In this document: piece by piece, positions 22,375 through 36,235 of the stretch | Layout: the number at the start of each line of letters is the position of its first letter | How positions within the stretch are numbered: position 1 is the stretch's first letter | DNA from: Nematostella vectensis | Taxonomy: Eukaryota > Cnidaria > Anthozoa > Actiniaria > Edwardsiidae | DNA length: 64,000 nucleotides | Direction of reading: 5' to 3' | NCBI RefSeq assembly: GCF_932526225.1 | Contig: NC_064048.1 | Location: forward strand, 11,415,665 to 11,479,664 | Program-made: the position numbers and the translations under genes | The notes under the pieces: generated by a model | What the model saw: the letters and a program-made list of their open reading frames with translations, nothing else | Told to the model about the DNA's origin: nothing | The model's database searches: none

Positions 22375-23907
22375 ATAGAGAAAAAAAAAGGCCATTGGCC
22401 TGGGATCGAACCCGGCCTAAAGAACAAAACGGAAACCATACATACGGATTACCCAATCGGTATGGCAGCACAAGGCTTTTACGGAAGGCTGTAAAGAACC
22501 CGAAGGCCCCAAGCACCGATATTTCCGGCGAATATGCTGTACAACACTCTTGCAAGGTATTCCAACCCGCGCATTAATGGGGAGGACAATAACCAGGATC
22601 CCAGGCCTGTAATACGGTTACGCCACGCACAGCTCGCTGAGATATAGGATGAAAAAAAATACAGGTCTATGTGGGCGTTTTGGGTCCCTTGGGGGCTCGC
22701 TATGTCGGCGTGGCATCGTAACGCACGCGGGCGCATTGTCTTTTATTGTGTACAGAATGTCTCTGTCGTTTTTTGCTTTACTTTTAGTTTTGCTTTATTT
22801 TTATTATTATTTTTTTTTAGTCTTTTTATTTGCAGTTCTATGTACAGTATTTGACCATAGCTATGATAACAATTTTTCAAAATTATTGTAACCAACTATT
22901 GTAACCAATTATCGCAAACCAACTTGACTGCAAAACACTATTAGACATTTCTTTCATGTGACTGCGAAGTTGACATGTCAACATCTAGAGGGGCTTCACC
23001 CAACAAGGAATCATGGGGGACCATGAAAGCACGGTGTCGCGGAAAATTTTCCTGCCCCATTTAACAGGAATATCTGTGCAGCCGATGCCCTTAGTTGGAT
23101 GGGGTGCACAGGTGCTTTGGGTATGGCCCTGTAGATGGCACAGTGACCACAAGATGTATCTGAATGAAACTGTATACTTATTTAAAATTTTAAAAACATG
23201 TGAGTGTTACTTACTTAGTTACAGTAGTTCTTTTGAATATTATTATTTACGTGTATAATTTAGATGAGTAATAAATACTTCTCATTTGTCTCGTAGAGCT
23301 CGTATCGTTCCTCCTAAATAACAAACAAAATAATGTGTGTTATTATCTTGGTGCAAAGGAATCTACAGTAGTTTTGTAATCAAATAATTGTTTTACTATT
23401 AACACGCTTGTTCTTTCAACCAGTTTGTTGGTCTCACAAATAGACTTTTAATAAACTTGTATCCCTCCCCTCTCCACTCATTAAAGGGGCAGCGTCATGG
23501 CACTGCGCATGTCTGGAGTCAGTGTTTCTTGTAGGCTTTCAATTGTCTACACACAGTTGAACTTTAATAGTTGTCAATGCTTTGTTAAAATAATATTCGA
23601 TATTTTACTGAATGTTTATTGACAGTTTGTGGGCATTTCCTTTGAATTTAAGTCTTCCACATGGACCAAAGGCTCTTAGGTCAACATTAGAATTTGACTG
23701 AAATTCATTGTGTCCTGGCCGGAGAGCTATTGCAAAGCTCTTCATCGCACTGCATTTTTAAGCATATTCTATGTATGCTTCTTTGTACAAAATGTACCCC
23801 TCCTAATAAAACATTAAAGATCACATAACTTGTTTACTTCCTCGACTCTTTGCTTTTTATTTTTGTTCTCTTACTAGGAAAATATCGAATACAAATAATC
23901 AGTAAAG
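22200..23907. repeat. Satellite unit 14 (1,708 bp)
   Basis: Poly(A) 28. Near twin of unit 15: both carry AAAAACACTA upstream of the poly(A) and TTAACAGGAATATC (23064, 23071). CATCGCAC at 23747 links it to unit 13. Confidence 0.95.
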
Positions 23908-24047
23908 CTAGCAAGCTCATTTTGCTAGCTGTATATAATGCATATCAAGCCTGTATCTTTAGTATCCTGGATCAGGTAGACGAACCTATGTCACACCACT
24001 TTTTTGATGAGTATTATAAAAAAACACTAAAAAACGTTATCTTGAAC

Positions 24048-24082
<35 letters not shown>

Positions 24083-25615
24083 ATAGAGAAAAAAAAAGGC
24101 CATTGGCCTGGGATCGAACCCGGCCTAAAGAACAAAACGGAAACCATACATACGGATTACCCAATCGGTATGGCAGCACAAGGCTTTTACGGAAGGCTGT
24201 AAAGAACCCGAAGGCCCCAAGCACCGATATTTCCGGCGAATATGCTGTACAACACTCTTGCAAGGTATTCCAACCCGCGCATTAATGGGGAGGACAATAA
24301 CCAGGATCCCAGGCCTGTAATACGGTTACGCCACGCACAGCTCGCTGAGATATAGGATGAAAAAAAATACAGGTCTATGTGGGCGTTTTGGGTCCCTTGG
24401 GGGCTCGCTATGTCGGCGTGGCATCGTAACGCACGCGGGCGCATTGTCTTTTATTGTGTACAGAATGTCTCTGTCGTTTTTTGCTTTACTTTTAGTTTTG
24501 CTTTATTTTTATTATTATTTTTTTTTAGTCTTTTTATTTGCAGTTCTATGTACAGTATTTGACCATAGCTATGATAACAATTTTTCAAAATTATTGTAAC
24601 CAACTATTGTAACCAATTATCGCAAACCAACTTGACTGCAAAACACTATTAGACATTTCTTTCATGTGACTGCGAAGTTGACATGTCAACATCTAGAGGG
24701 GCTTCACCCAACAAGGAATCATGGGGGACCATGAAAGCACGGTGTCGCGGAAAATTTTCCTGCCCCATTTAACAGGAATATCTGTGCAGCCGATGCCCTT
24801 AGTTGGATGGGGTGCACAGGTGCTTTGGGTATGGCCCTGTAGATGGCACAGTGACCACAAGATGTATCTGAATGAAACTGTATACTTATTTAAAATTTTA
24901 AAAACATGTGAGTGTTACTTACTTAGTTACAGTAGTTCTTTTGAATATTATTATTTACGTGTATAATTTAGATGAGTAATAAATACTTCTCATTTGTCTC
25001 GTAGAGCTCGTATCGTTCCTCCTAAATAACAAACAAAATAATGTGTGTTATTATCTTGGTGCAAAGGAATCTACAGTAGTTTTGTAATCAAATAATTGTT
25101 TTACTATTAACACGCTTGTTCTTTCAACCAGTTTGTTGGTCTCACAAATAGACTTTTAATAAACTTGTATCCCTCCCCTCTCCACTCATTAAAGGGGCAG
25201 CGTCATGGCACTGCGCATGTCTGGAGTCAGTGTTTCTTGTAGGCTTTCAATTGTCTACACACAGTTGAACTTTAATAGTTGTCAATGCTTTGTTAAAATA
25301 ATATTCGATATTTTACTGAATGTTTATTGACAGTTTGTGGGCATTTCCTTTGAATTTAAGTCTTCCACATGGACCAAAGGCTCTTAGGTCAACATTAGAA
25401 TTTGACTGAAATTCATTGTGTCCTGGCCGGAGAGCTATTGCAAAGCTCTTCATCACACTGCACTTTTAAGCATATTCTATGTATGCTTCTTTGTACAAAA
25501 TGTACCCCTCCTAATAAAACATTAAAGATCACATAACTTGTTTACTTCCTCGACTCTTTGCTTTTTATTTTTGTTCTCTTACTAGGAAAATATCGAATAC
25601 AAATAATCAGTAAAG
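23908..25615. repeat. Satellite unit 15 (1,708 bp)
   Basis: Poly(A) 28. Same length and markers as unit 14 through TTAACAGGAATATC (24772, 24779), but it returns to the majority CATCACAC form near 25455. This suggests a recent single-unit exchange. Confidence 0.95.
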
Positions 25616-25755
25616 CTAGCAAGCTCATTTTGCTAGCTGTATATAATGCATATCAAGCCTGTATCTTTAGTATCCTGGATCAGGTAGACGAACCTATGTC
25701 ACACCACTTTTTTGATGAGTATTATAAAAAAACACTAAAAAACGTTATCTTGAAC

Positions 25756-25791
<36 letters not shown>

Positions 25792-27324
25792 ATAGAGAAA
25801 AAAAAAGGCCATTGGCCTGGGATCGAACCCGGCCTAAAGAACAAAACGGAAACCATACATACGGATTACCCAATCGGTATGGCAGCACAAGGCTTTTACG
25901 GAAGGCTGTAAAGAACCCGAAGGCCCCAAGCACCGATATTTCCGGCGAATATGCTGTACAACACTCTTGCAAGGTATTCCAACCCGCGCATTAATGGGGA
26001 GGACAATAACCAGGATCCCAGGCCTGTAATACGGTTACGCCACGCACAGCTCGCTGAGATATAGGATGAAAAAAAATACAGGTCTATGTGGGCGTTTTGG
26101 GTCCCTTGGGGGCTCGCTATGTCGGCGTGGCATCGTAACGCACGCGGGCGCATTGTCTTTTATTGTGTACAGAATGTCTCTGTCGTTTTTTGCTTTACTT
26201 TTAGTTTTGCTTTATTTTTATTATTATTTTTTTTTAGTCTTTTTATTTGCAGTTCTATGTACAGTATTTGACCATAGCTATGATAACAATTTTTCAAAAT
26301 TATTGTAACCAACTATTGTAACCAATTATCGCAAACCAACTTGACTGCAAAACACTATTAGACATTTCTTTCATGTGACTGCGAAGTTGACATGTCAACA
26401 TCTAGAGGGGCTTCACCCAACAAGGAATCATGGGGGACCATGAAAGCACGGTGTCGCGGAAAATTTTCCTGCCCCATTTATCAGGAACATCTGTGCAGCC
26501 GATGCCCTTAGTTGGATGGGGTGCACAGGTGCTTTGGGTATGGCCCTGTAGATGGCACAGTGACCACAAGATGTATCTGAATGAAACTGTATACTTATTT
26601 AAAATTTTAAAAACATGTGAGTGTTACTTACTTAGTTACAGTAGTTCTTTTGAATATTATTATTTACGTGTATAATTTAGATGAGTAATAAATACTTCTC
26701 ATTTGTCTCGTAGAGCTCGTATCGTTCCTCCTAAATAACAAACAAAATAATGTGTGTTATTATCTTGGTGCAAAGGAATCTACAGTAGTTTTGTAATCAA
26801 ATAATTGTTTTACTATTAACACGCTTGTTCTTTCAACCAGTTTGTTGGTCTCACAAATAGACTTTTAATAAACTTGTATCCCTCCCCTCTCCACTCATTA
26901 AAGGGGCAGCGTCATGGCACTGCGCATGTCTGGAGTCAGTGTTTCTTGTAGGCTTTCAATTGTCTACACACAGTTGAACTTTAATAGTTGTCAATGCTTT
27001 GTTAAAATAATATTCGATATTTTACTGAATGTTTATTGACAGTTTGTGGGCATTTCCTTTGAATTTAAGTCTTCCACATGGACCAAAGGCTCTTAGGTCA
27101 ACATTAGAATTTGACTGAAATTCATTGTGTCCTGGCCGGAGAGCTATTGCAAAGCTCTTCATCACACTGCACTTTTAAGCATATTCTATGTATGCTTCTT
27201 TGTACAAAATGTACCCCTCCTAATAAAACATTAAAGATCACATAACTTGTTTACTTCCTCGACTCTTTGCTTTTTATTTTTGTTCTCTTACTAGGAAAAT
27301 ATCGAATACAAATAATCAGTAAAG
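25616..27324. repeat. Satellite unit 16 (1,709 bp)
   Basis: Poly(A) 29. Keeps AAAAACACTA of units 14-17 but has the majority TTATCAGGAACATC. Confidence 0.95.
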
Positions 27325-27464
27325 CTAGCAAGCTCATTTTGCTAGCTGTATATAATGCATATCAAGCCTGTATCTTTAGTATCCTGGATCAGGTAGACGA
27401 ACCTATGTCACACCACTTTTTTGATGAGTATTATAAAAAAACACTAAAAAACGTTATCTTGAAC

Positions 27465-27503
<39 letters not shown>

Positions 27504-29036
27504 ATAGAGAAAAAAAAAGGCCATTGGCCTGGGATCGAACCCGGCCTAAAGAACAAAACGGAAACCATACATACGGATTACCCAATCGGTATGGCAGCAC
27601 AAGGCTTTTACGGAAGGCTGTAAAGAACCCGAAGGCCCCAAGCACCGATATTTCCGGCGAATATGCTGTACAACACTCTTGCAAGGTATTCCAACCCGCG
27701 CATTAATGGGGAGGACAATAACCAGGATCCCAGGCCTGTAATACGGTTACGCCACGCACAGCTCGCTGAGATATAGGATGAAAAAAAATACAGGTCTATG
27801 TGGGCGTTTTGGGTCCCTTGGGGGCTCGCTATGTCGGCGTGGCATCGTAACGCACGCGGGCGCATTGTCTTTTATTGTGTACAGAATGTCTCTGTCGTTT
27901 TTTGCTTTACTTTTAGTTTTGCTTTATTTTTATTATTATTTTTTTTTAGTCTTTTTATTTGCAGTTCTATGTACAGTATTTGACCATAGCTATGATAACA
28001 ATTTTTCAAAATTATTGTAACCAACTATTGTAACCAATTATCGCAAACCAACTTGACTGCAAAACACTATTAGACATTTCTTTCATGTGACTGCGAAGTT
28101 GACATGTCAACATCTAGAGGGGCTTCACCCAACAAGGAATCATGGGGGACCATGAAAGCACGGTGTCGCGGAAAATTTTCCTGCCCCATTTAACAGGAAC
28201 ATCTGTGCAGCCGATGCCCTTAGTTGGATGGGGTGCACAGGTGCTTTGGGTATGGCCCTGTAGATGGCACAGTGACCACAAGATGTATCTGAATGAAACT
28301 GTATACTTATTTAAAATTTTAAAAACATGTGAGTGTTACTTACTTAGTTACAGTAGTTCTTTTGAATATTATTATTTACGTGTATAATTTAGATGAGTAA
28401 TAAATACTTCTCATTTGTCTCGTAGAGCTCGTATCGTTCCTCCTAAATAACAAACAAAATAATGTGTGTTATTATCTTGGTGCAAAGGAATCTACAGTAG
28501 TTTTGTAATCAAATAATTGTTTTACTATTAACACGCTTGTTCTTTCAACCAGTTTGTTGGTCTCACAAATAGACTTTTAATAAACTTGTATCCCTCCCCT
28601 CTCCACTCATTAAAGGGGCAGCGTCATGGCACTGCGCATGTCTGGAGTCAGTGTTTCTTGTAGGCTTTCGATTGTCTACACACAGTTGAACTTTAATAGT
28701 TGTCAATGCTTTGTTAAAATAATATTCGATATTTTACTGAATGTTTATTGACAGTTTGTGGGCATTTCCTTTGAATTTAAGTCTTCCACATGGACCAAAG
28801 GCTCTTAGGTCAACATTAGAATTTGACTGAAATTCATTGTGTCCTGGCCGGAGAGCTATTGCAAAGCTCTTCATCACACTGCACTTTTAAGCATATTCTA
28901 TGTATGCTTCTTTGTACAAAATGTACCCCTCCTAATAAAACATTAAAGATCACATAACTTGTTTACTTCCTCGACTCTTTGCTTTTTATTTTTGTTCTCT
29001 TACTAGGAAAATATCGAATACAAATAATCAGTAAAG
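27325..29036. repeat. Satellite unit 17 (1,712 bp)
   Basis: Poly(A) 32. Last unit with AAAAACACTA. It has TTAACAGGAACATC, half of the unit 14/15 pair of changes, and TTTCGATTG near 28670. Confidence 0.95.
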
Positions 29037-29177
29037 CTAGCAAGCTCATTTTGCTAGCTGTATATAATGCATATCAAGCCTGTATCTTTAGTATCCTGGA
29101 TCAGGTAGACGAACCTATGTCACACCACTTTTTTGATGAGTATTATAAAAAAAATACTAAAAAACGTTATCTTGAAC

Positions 29178-29209
<32 letters not shown>

Positions 29210-30742
29210 CATAGAGAAAAAAAAAGGCCATTGGCCTGGGATCGAACCCGGCCTAAAGAACAAAACGGAAACCATACATACGGATTACCCAATCGGTATG
29301 GCAGCACAAGGCTTTTACGGAAGGCTGTAAAGAACCCGAAGGCCCCAAGCACCGATATTTCCGGCGAATATGCTGTACAACACTCTTGCAAGGTATTCCA
29401 ACCCGCGCATTAATGGGGAGGACAATAACCAGGATCCCAGGCCTGTAATACGGTTACGCCACGCACAGCTCGCTGAGATATAGGATGAAAAAAAATACAG
29501 GTCTATGTGGGCGTTTTGGGTCCCTTGGGGGCTCGCTATGTCGGCGTGGCATCGTAACGCACGCGGGCGCATTGTCTTTTATTGTGTACAGAATGTCTCT
29601 GTCGTTTTTTGCTTTACTTTTAGTTTTGCTTTATTTTTATTATTATTTTTTTTAGTCTTTTTATTTGCAGTTCTATGTACAGTATTTGACCATAGCTATG
29701 ATAACAATTTTTCAAAATCATTGTAACCAACTATTGTAACCAATTATCGCAAACCAACTTGACTGCAAAACACTATTAGACATTTCTTTCATGTGACTGC
29801 GAAGTTGACATGTCAACATCTAGAGGGGCTTCACCCAACAAGGAATCATGGGGGACCATGAAAGCACGGTGTCGCGGAAAATTTTCCTGCCCCATTTATC
29901 AGGAACATCTGTGCAGCCGATGCCCTTAGTTGGATGGGGTGCACAGGTGCTTTGGGTATGGCCCTGTAGATGGCACAGTGACCACAAGATGTATCTGAAT
30001 GAAACTGTATACTTATTTAAAATTTTAAAAACATGTGAGTGTTACTTACTTAGTTACAGTAGTTCTTTTGAATATTATTATTTACGTGTATAATTTAGAT
30101 GAGTAATAAATACTTCTCATTTGTCTCGTAGAGCTCGTATCGTTCCTCCTAAATAACAAACAAAATAATGTGTGTTATTATCTTGGTGCAAAGGAATCTA
30201 CAGTAGTTTTGTAATCAAATAATTGTTTTACTATTAACACGCTTGTTCTTTCAACCAGTTTGTTGGTCTCACAAATAGACTTTTAATAAACTTGTATCCC
30301 TCCCCTCTCCACTCATTAAAGGGGCAGCGTCATGGCACTGCGCATGTCTGGAGTCAGTGTTTCTTGTAGGCTTTCAATTGTCTACACACAGTTGAACTTT
30401 AATAGTTGTCAATGCTTTGTTAAAATAATATTCGATATTTTACTGAATGTTTATTGACAGTTTGTGGGCATTTCCTTTGAATTTAAGTCTTCCACATGGA
30501 CCAAAGGCTCTTAGGTCAACATTAGAATTTGACTGAAATTCATTGTGTCCTGGCCGGAGAGCTATTGCAAAGCTCTTCATCACACTGCACTTTTAAGCAT
30601 ATTCTATGTATGCTTCTTTGTACAAAATGTACCCCTCCTAATAAAACATTAAAGATCACATAACTTGTTTACTTCCTCGACTCTTTGCTTTTTATTTTTG
30701 TTCTCTTACTAGGAAAATATCGAATACAAATAATCAGTAAAG
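29037..30742. repeat. Satellite unit 18 (1,706 bp)
   Basis: Poly(A) 27, ACATA junction, extra A in the AT-rich dyad spacer, T8 tract. AAAATCATTG near 29719 is private. Confidence 0.95.
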
Positions 30743-30882
30743 CTAGCAAGCTCATTTTGCTAGCTGTATATAATGCATATCAAGCCTGTATCTTTAGTAT
30801 CCTGGATCAGGTAGACGAACCTATGTCACACCACTTTTTTGATGAGTATTATAAAAAAATACTAAAAAACGTTATCTTGAAC

Positions 30883-30919
<37 letters not shown>

Positions 30920-32452
30920 ATAGAGAAAAAAAAAGGCCATTGGCCTGGGATCGAACCCGGCCTAAAGAACAAAACGGAAACCATACATACGGATTACCCA
31001 ATCGGTATGGCAGCACAAGGCTTTTACGGAAGGCTGTAAAGAACCCGAAGGCCCCAAGCACCGATATTTCCGGCGAATATGCTGTACAACACTCTTGCAA
31101 GGTATTCCAACCCGCGCATTAATGGGGAGGACAATAACCAGGATCCCAGGCCTGTAATACGGTTACGCCACGCACAGCTCGCTGAGATATAGGATGAAAA
31201 AAAATACAGGTCTATGTGGGCGTTTTGGGTCCCTTGGGGGCTCGCTATGTCGGCGTGGCATCGTAACGCACGCGGGCGCATTGTCTTTTATTGTGTACAG
31301 AATGTCTCTGTCGTTTTTTGCTTTACTTTTAGTTTTGCTTTATTTTTATTATTATTTTTTTTTAGTCTTTTTATTTGCAGTTCTATGTACAGTATTTGAC
31401 CATAGCTATGATAACAATTTTTCAAAATTATTGTAACCAACTATTGTAACCAATTATCGCAAACCAACTTGACTGCAAAACACTATTAGACATTTCTTTC
31501 ATGTGACTGCGAAGTTGACATGTCAACATCTAGAGGGGCTTCACCCAACAAGGAATCATGGGGGACCATGAAAGCACGGTGTCGCGGAAAATTTTCCTGC
31601 CCCATTTATCAGGAACATCTGTGCAGCCGATGCCCTTAGTTGGATGGGGTGCACAGGTGCTTTGGGTATGGCCCTGTGGATGGCACAGTGACCACAAGAT
31701 GTATCTGAATGAAACTGTATACTTATTTAAAATTTTAAAAACATGTGAGTGTTACTTACTTAGTTACAGTAGTTCTTTTGAATATTATTATTTACGTGTA
31801 TAATTTAGATGAGTAATAAATACTTCTCATTTGTCTCGTAGAGCTCGTATCGTTCCTCCTAAATAACAAACAAAATAATGTGTGTTATTATCTTGGTGCA
31901 AAGGAATCTACAGTAGTTTTGTAATCAAATAATTGTTTTACTATTAACACGCTTGTTCTTTCAACCAGTTTGTTGGTCTCACAAATAGACTTTTAATAAA
32001 CTTGTATCCCTCCCCTCTCCACTCATTAAAGGGGCAGCGTCATGGCACTGCGCATGTCTGGAGTCAGTGTTTCTTGTAGGCTTTCAATTGTCTACACACA
32101 GTTGAACTTTAATAGTTGTCAATGCTTTGTTAAAATAATATTCGATATTTTACTGAATGTTTATTGACAGTTTGTGGGCATTTCCTTTGAATTTAAGTCT
32201 TCCACATGGACCAAAGGCTCTTAGGTCAACATTAGAATTTGACTGAAATTCATTGTGTCCTGGCCGGAGAGCTATTGCAAAGCTCTTCATCACACTGCAC
32301 TTTTAAGCATATTCTATGTATGCTTCTTTGTACAAAATGTACCCCTCCTAATAAAACATTAAAGATCACATAACTTGTTTACTTCCTCGACTCTTTGCTT
32401 TTTATTTTTGTTCTCTTACTAGGAAAATATCGAATACAAATAATCAGTAAAG
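30743..32452. repeat. Satellite unit 19 (1,710 bp)
   Basis: Poly(A) 30. CCTGTGGATGG near 31678 is private. Its last part, from 32170, is duplicated in the following 369-bp segment. Confidence 0.95.
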
Positions 32453-32821
32453 CTAGCAAGCTCATTTTGCTAGCTGTATATAATGCATATCAAGCCTGTA
32501 TCTTTAGTATCCTGGATCAGGTAGACGAACCTATGTCAGTTTGTGGGCATTTCCTTTGAATTTAAGTCTTCCACATGGACCAAAGGCTCTTAGGTCAACA
32601 TTAGAATTTGACTGAAATTCATTGTGTCCTGGCCGGAGAGCTATTGCAAAGCTCTTCATCACACTGCACTTTTAAGCATATTCTATGTATGCTTCTTTGT
32701 ACAAAATGTACCCCTCCTAATAAAACATTAAAGATCACATAACTTGTTTACTTCCTCGACTCTTTGCTTTTTATTTTTGTTCTCTTACTAGGAAAATATC
32801 GAATACAAATAATCAGTAAAG
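32453..32821. repeat. 369-bp partial unit (internal deletion or partial duplication)
   Basis: This segment holds only the first 86 bp of a unit joined at about 32538/32539 to the last 283 bp. The poly(A), tRNA-like module, CpG block and 81-codon frame are missing. Equivalently, 32170-32538 and 32539-32907 are direct 369-bp copies, identical by eye. The crossover point shares only CA between the two partner sequences (TATGTCA and TTGACAG). It is the sole break in period in the window. Confidence 0.93.
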
Positions 32822-32961
32822 CTAGCAAGCTCATTTTGCTAGCTGTATATAATGCATATCAAGCCTGTATCTTTAGTATCCTGGATCAGGTAGACGAACC
32901 TATGTCACACCACTTTTTTGATGAGTATTATAAAAAAATACTAAAAAACGTTATCTTGAAC

Positions 32962-32996
<35 letters not shown>

Positions 32997-34530
32997 ATAG
33001 AGAAAAAAAAAAGGCCATTGGTCTGGGATCGAACCCGGCCTAAAGAACAAAACGGAAACCATACATACGGATTACACAATCGGTATGGCAGCACAAGGCT
33101 TTTACGGAAGGCTGTAAAGAACCCGAAGGCCCCAAGCACCGGTATTTCCGGCGAATATGCTGTACAACACTCTTGCAAGGTATTCCAACCCGCGCATTAA
33201 TGGGGAGGACAATAACCAGGATCCCAGGCCTGTAATACGGTTACGCCACGCACAGCTTGCTGAGATATAGGATGAAAAAAAATACAGGTCTATGTGGGCG
33301 TTTTGGGTCCCTTGGGGGCTCGCTATGTCGGCGTGGCATCGTAACGCACGCGAACGCATTGCCTTTTATTGTGTACAGAATGTCTCTGTCGTTTTTTGCT
33401 TTACTTTTAGTTTTGCTTTATTTTTATTATTATTATTTTTTAGTCTTTTTATTTGCAGTTCTATGTACAGTATTTGACCATAGCTATGATAACAATTTTT
33501 CAAAATTATTGTAACCAACTATTGTAACCAATTATCGCAAACCAACTTGACTGCAAAACACTATTAGACATTTCTTTCATGTGACTGCGAAGTTGACATG
33601 TCAACATCTAGAGGGGCTTCACCCAACAAGGAATCATGGGGGACCATGAAAGCACGGTGTCGCGGAAAATTTTCCTGCCCCATTTATCAGGAACATCTGT
33701 GCAGCCGATGCCCTTAGTTGGATGGGGTGCACAGGTGCTTTGGGTATGGCCCTGTAGATGGCACAGTGACCACAAGATGTATCTGAATAAAACTGTATAC
33801 TTATTTAAAATTTTAAAAACATGTGAGTGTTACTTACTTAGTTACAGTAGTTCTTTTGAATATTATTATTTACGTGTATAATTTAGATGAGTAATAAATA
33901 CTTCTCATTTGTCTCGTAGAGCTCGTATCGTTCCTCCTAAATAACAAACAAAATAATGTGTGTTATTATCTTGGTGCAAAGGAATCTACAGTAGTTTTGT
34001 AATCAAATAATTGTTTTACTATTAACACGCTTGTTCTTTCAACCAGTTTGTTGGTCTCACAAATAGACTTTTAATAAACTTGTATCCCTCCCCTCTCCAC
34101 TCATTAAAGGGGCAGCGTCATGGCACTGCGCATGTCTGGAGTCAGTGTTTCTTGTAGGCTTTCGATTGTCTACACACAGTTGAACTTTAATAGTTGTCAA
34201 TGCTTTGTTAAAATAATATTCGATATTTTACTGAATGTTTATTGACAGTTTGTGGGCATTTCCTTTGAATTTAAGTCTTCCACATGGACCAAAGGCTCTT
34301 AGGTCAACATTAGAATTTGACTGAAATTCATTGTGTCCTGGCCGGAGAGCTATTGCAAAGCTCTTCATCACACTGCACTTTTAAGCATATTCTATGTATG
34401 CTTCTTTGTACAAAATGTACCCCTCCTAATAAAACATTAAAGATCACATAACTTGTTTACTTCCTCGACTCTTTGCTTTTTATTTTTGTTCTCTTACTAG
34501 GAAAATATCGAATACAAATAATCAGTAAAG
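32822..34530. repeat. Satellite unit 20 (1,709 bp), locally divergent
   Basis: Poly(A) 28. Eight substitutions and one indel fall between 33001 and 33440: an extra A near 33012, changes at 33022, 33076, 33142, 33258, 33353, 33354 and 33362, and T to A in the T tract near 33435. The rest is near consensus, with E-to-K in the 81-codon frame and TTTCGATTG near 34164. The B box is intact. Confidence 0.95.
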
Positions 34531-34671
34531 CTAGCAAGCTCATTTTGCTAGCTGTATATAATGCATATCAAGCCTGTATCTTTAGTATCCTGGATCAGGT
34601 AGACGAACCTATGTCACACCACTTTTTTGATGAGTATTATAAAAAAAATACTAAAAAACGTTATCTTGAAC

Positions 34672-34702
<31 letters not shown>

Positions 34703-36235
34703 CATAGAGAAAAAAAAAGGCCATTGGCCTGGGATCGAACCCGGCCTAAAGAACAAAACGGAAACCATACATACGGATTACCCAATCGGTATGGCAGCAC
34801 AAGGCTTTTACGGAAGGCTGTAAAGAACCCGAAGGCCCCAAGCACCGATATTTCCGGCGAATATGCTGTACAACACTCTTGCAAGGTATTCCAACCCGCG
34901 CATTAATGGGGAGGACAATAACCAGGATCCCAGGCCTGTAATACGGTTACGCCACGCACAGCTCGCTGAGATATAGGATGAAAAAAAATACAGGTCTATG
35001 TGGGCGTTTTGGGTCCCTTGGGGGCTCGCTATGTCGGCGTGGCATCGTAACGCACGCGGGCGCATTGTCTTTTATTGTGTACAGAATGTCTCTGTCGTTT
35101 TTTGCTTTACTTTTAGTTTTGCTTTATTTTTATTATTATTTTTTTTAGTCTTTTTATTTGCAGTTCTATGTACAGTATTTGACCATAGCTATGATAACAA
35201 TTTTTCAAAATTATTGTAACCAACTATTGTAACCAATTATCGCAAACCAACTTGACTGCAAAACACTATTAGACATTTCTTTCATGTGACTGCGAAGTTG
35301 ACATGTCAACATCTAGAGGGGCTTCACCCAACAAGGAATCATGGGGGACCATGAAAGCACGGTGTCGCGGAAAATTTTCCTGCCCCATTTATCAGGAACA
35401 TCTGTGCAGCCGATGCCCTTAGTTGGATGGGGTGCACAGGTGCTTTGGGTATGGCCCTGTAGATGGCACAGTGACCACAAGATGTATCTGAATGAAACTG
35501 TATACTTATTTAAAATTTTAAAAACATGTGAGTGTTACTTACTTAGTTACAGTAGTTCTTTTGAATATTATTATTTACGTGTATAATTTAGATGAGTAAT
35601 AAATACTTCTCATTTGTCTCGTAGAGCTCGTATCGTTCCTCCTAAATAACAAACAAAATAATGTGTGTTATTATCTTGGTGCAAAGGAATCTACAGTAGT
35701 TTTGTAATCAAATAATTGTTTTACTATTAACACGCTTGTTCTTTCAACCAGTTTGTTGGTCTCACAAATAGACTTTTAATAAACTTGTATCCCTCCCCTC
35801 TCCAATCATTAAAGGGGCAGCGTCATGGCACTGCGCATGTCTGGAGTCAGTGTTTCTTGTAGGCTTTCAATTGTCTACACACAGTTGAACTTTAATAGTT
35901 GTCAATGCTTTGTTAAAATAATATTCGATATTTTACTGAATGTTTATTGACAGTTTGTGGGCATTTCCTTTGAATTTAAGTCTTCCACATGGACCAAAGG
36001 CTCTTAGGTCAACATTAGAATTTGACTGAAATTCATTGTGTCCTGGCCGGAGAGCTATTGCAAAGCTCTTCATCACACTGCACTTTTAAGCATATTCTAT
36101 GTATGCTTCTTTGTACAGAATCTACCCCTCCTAATAAAACATTAAAGATCACATAACTTGTTTACTTCCTCGACTCTTTGCTTTTTATTTTTGTTCTCTT
36201 ACTAGGAAAATATCGAATACAAATAATCAGTAAAG
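34531..36235. repeat. Satellite unit 21 (1,705 bp)
   Basis: Poly(A) 26, ACATA junction, extra A in the AT dyad, T8 tract. ACAGAATCTACC (36118, 36122) is shared with units 23 and 26. TCCAATCATT near 35805 is private. Confidence 0.95.
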
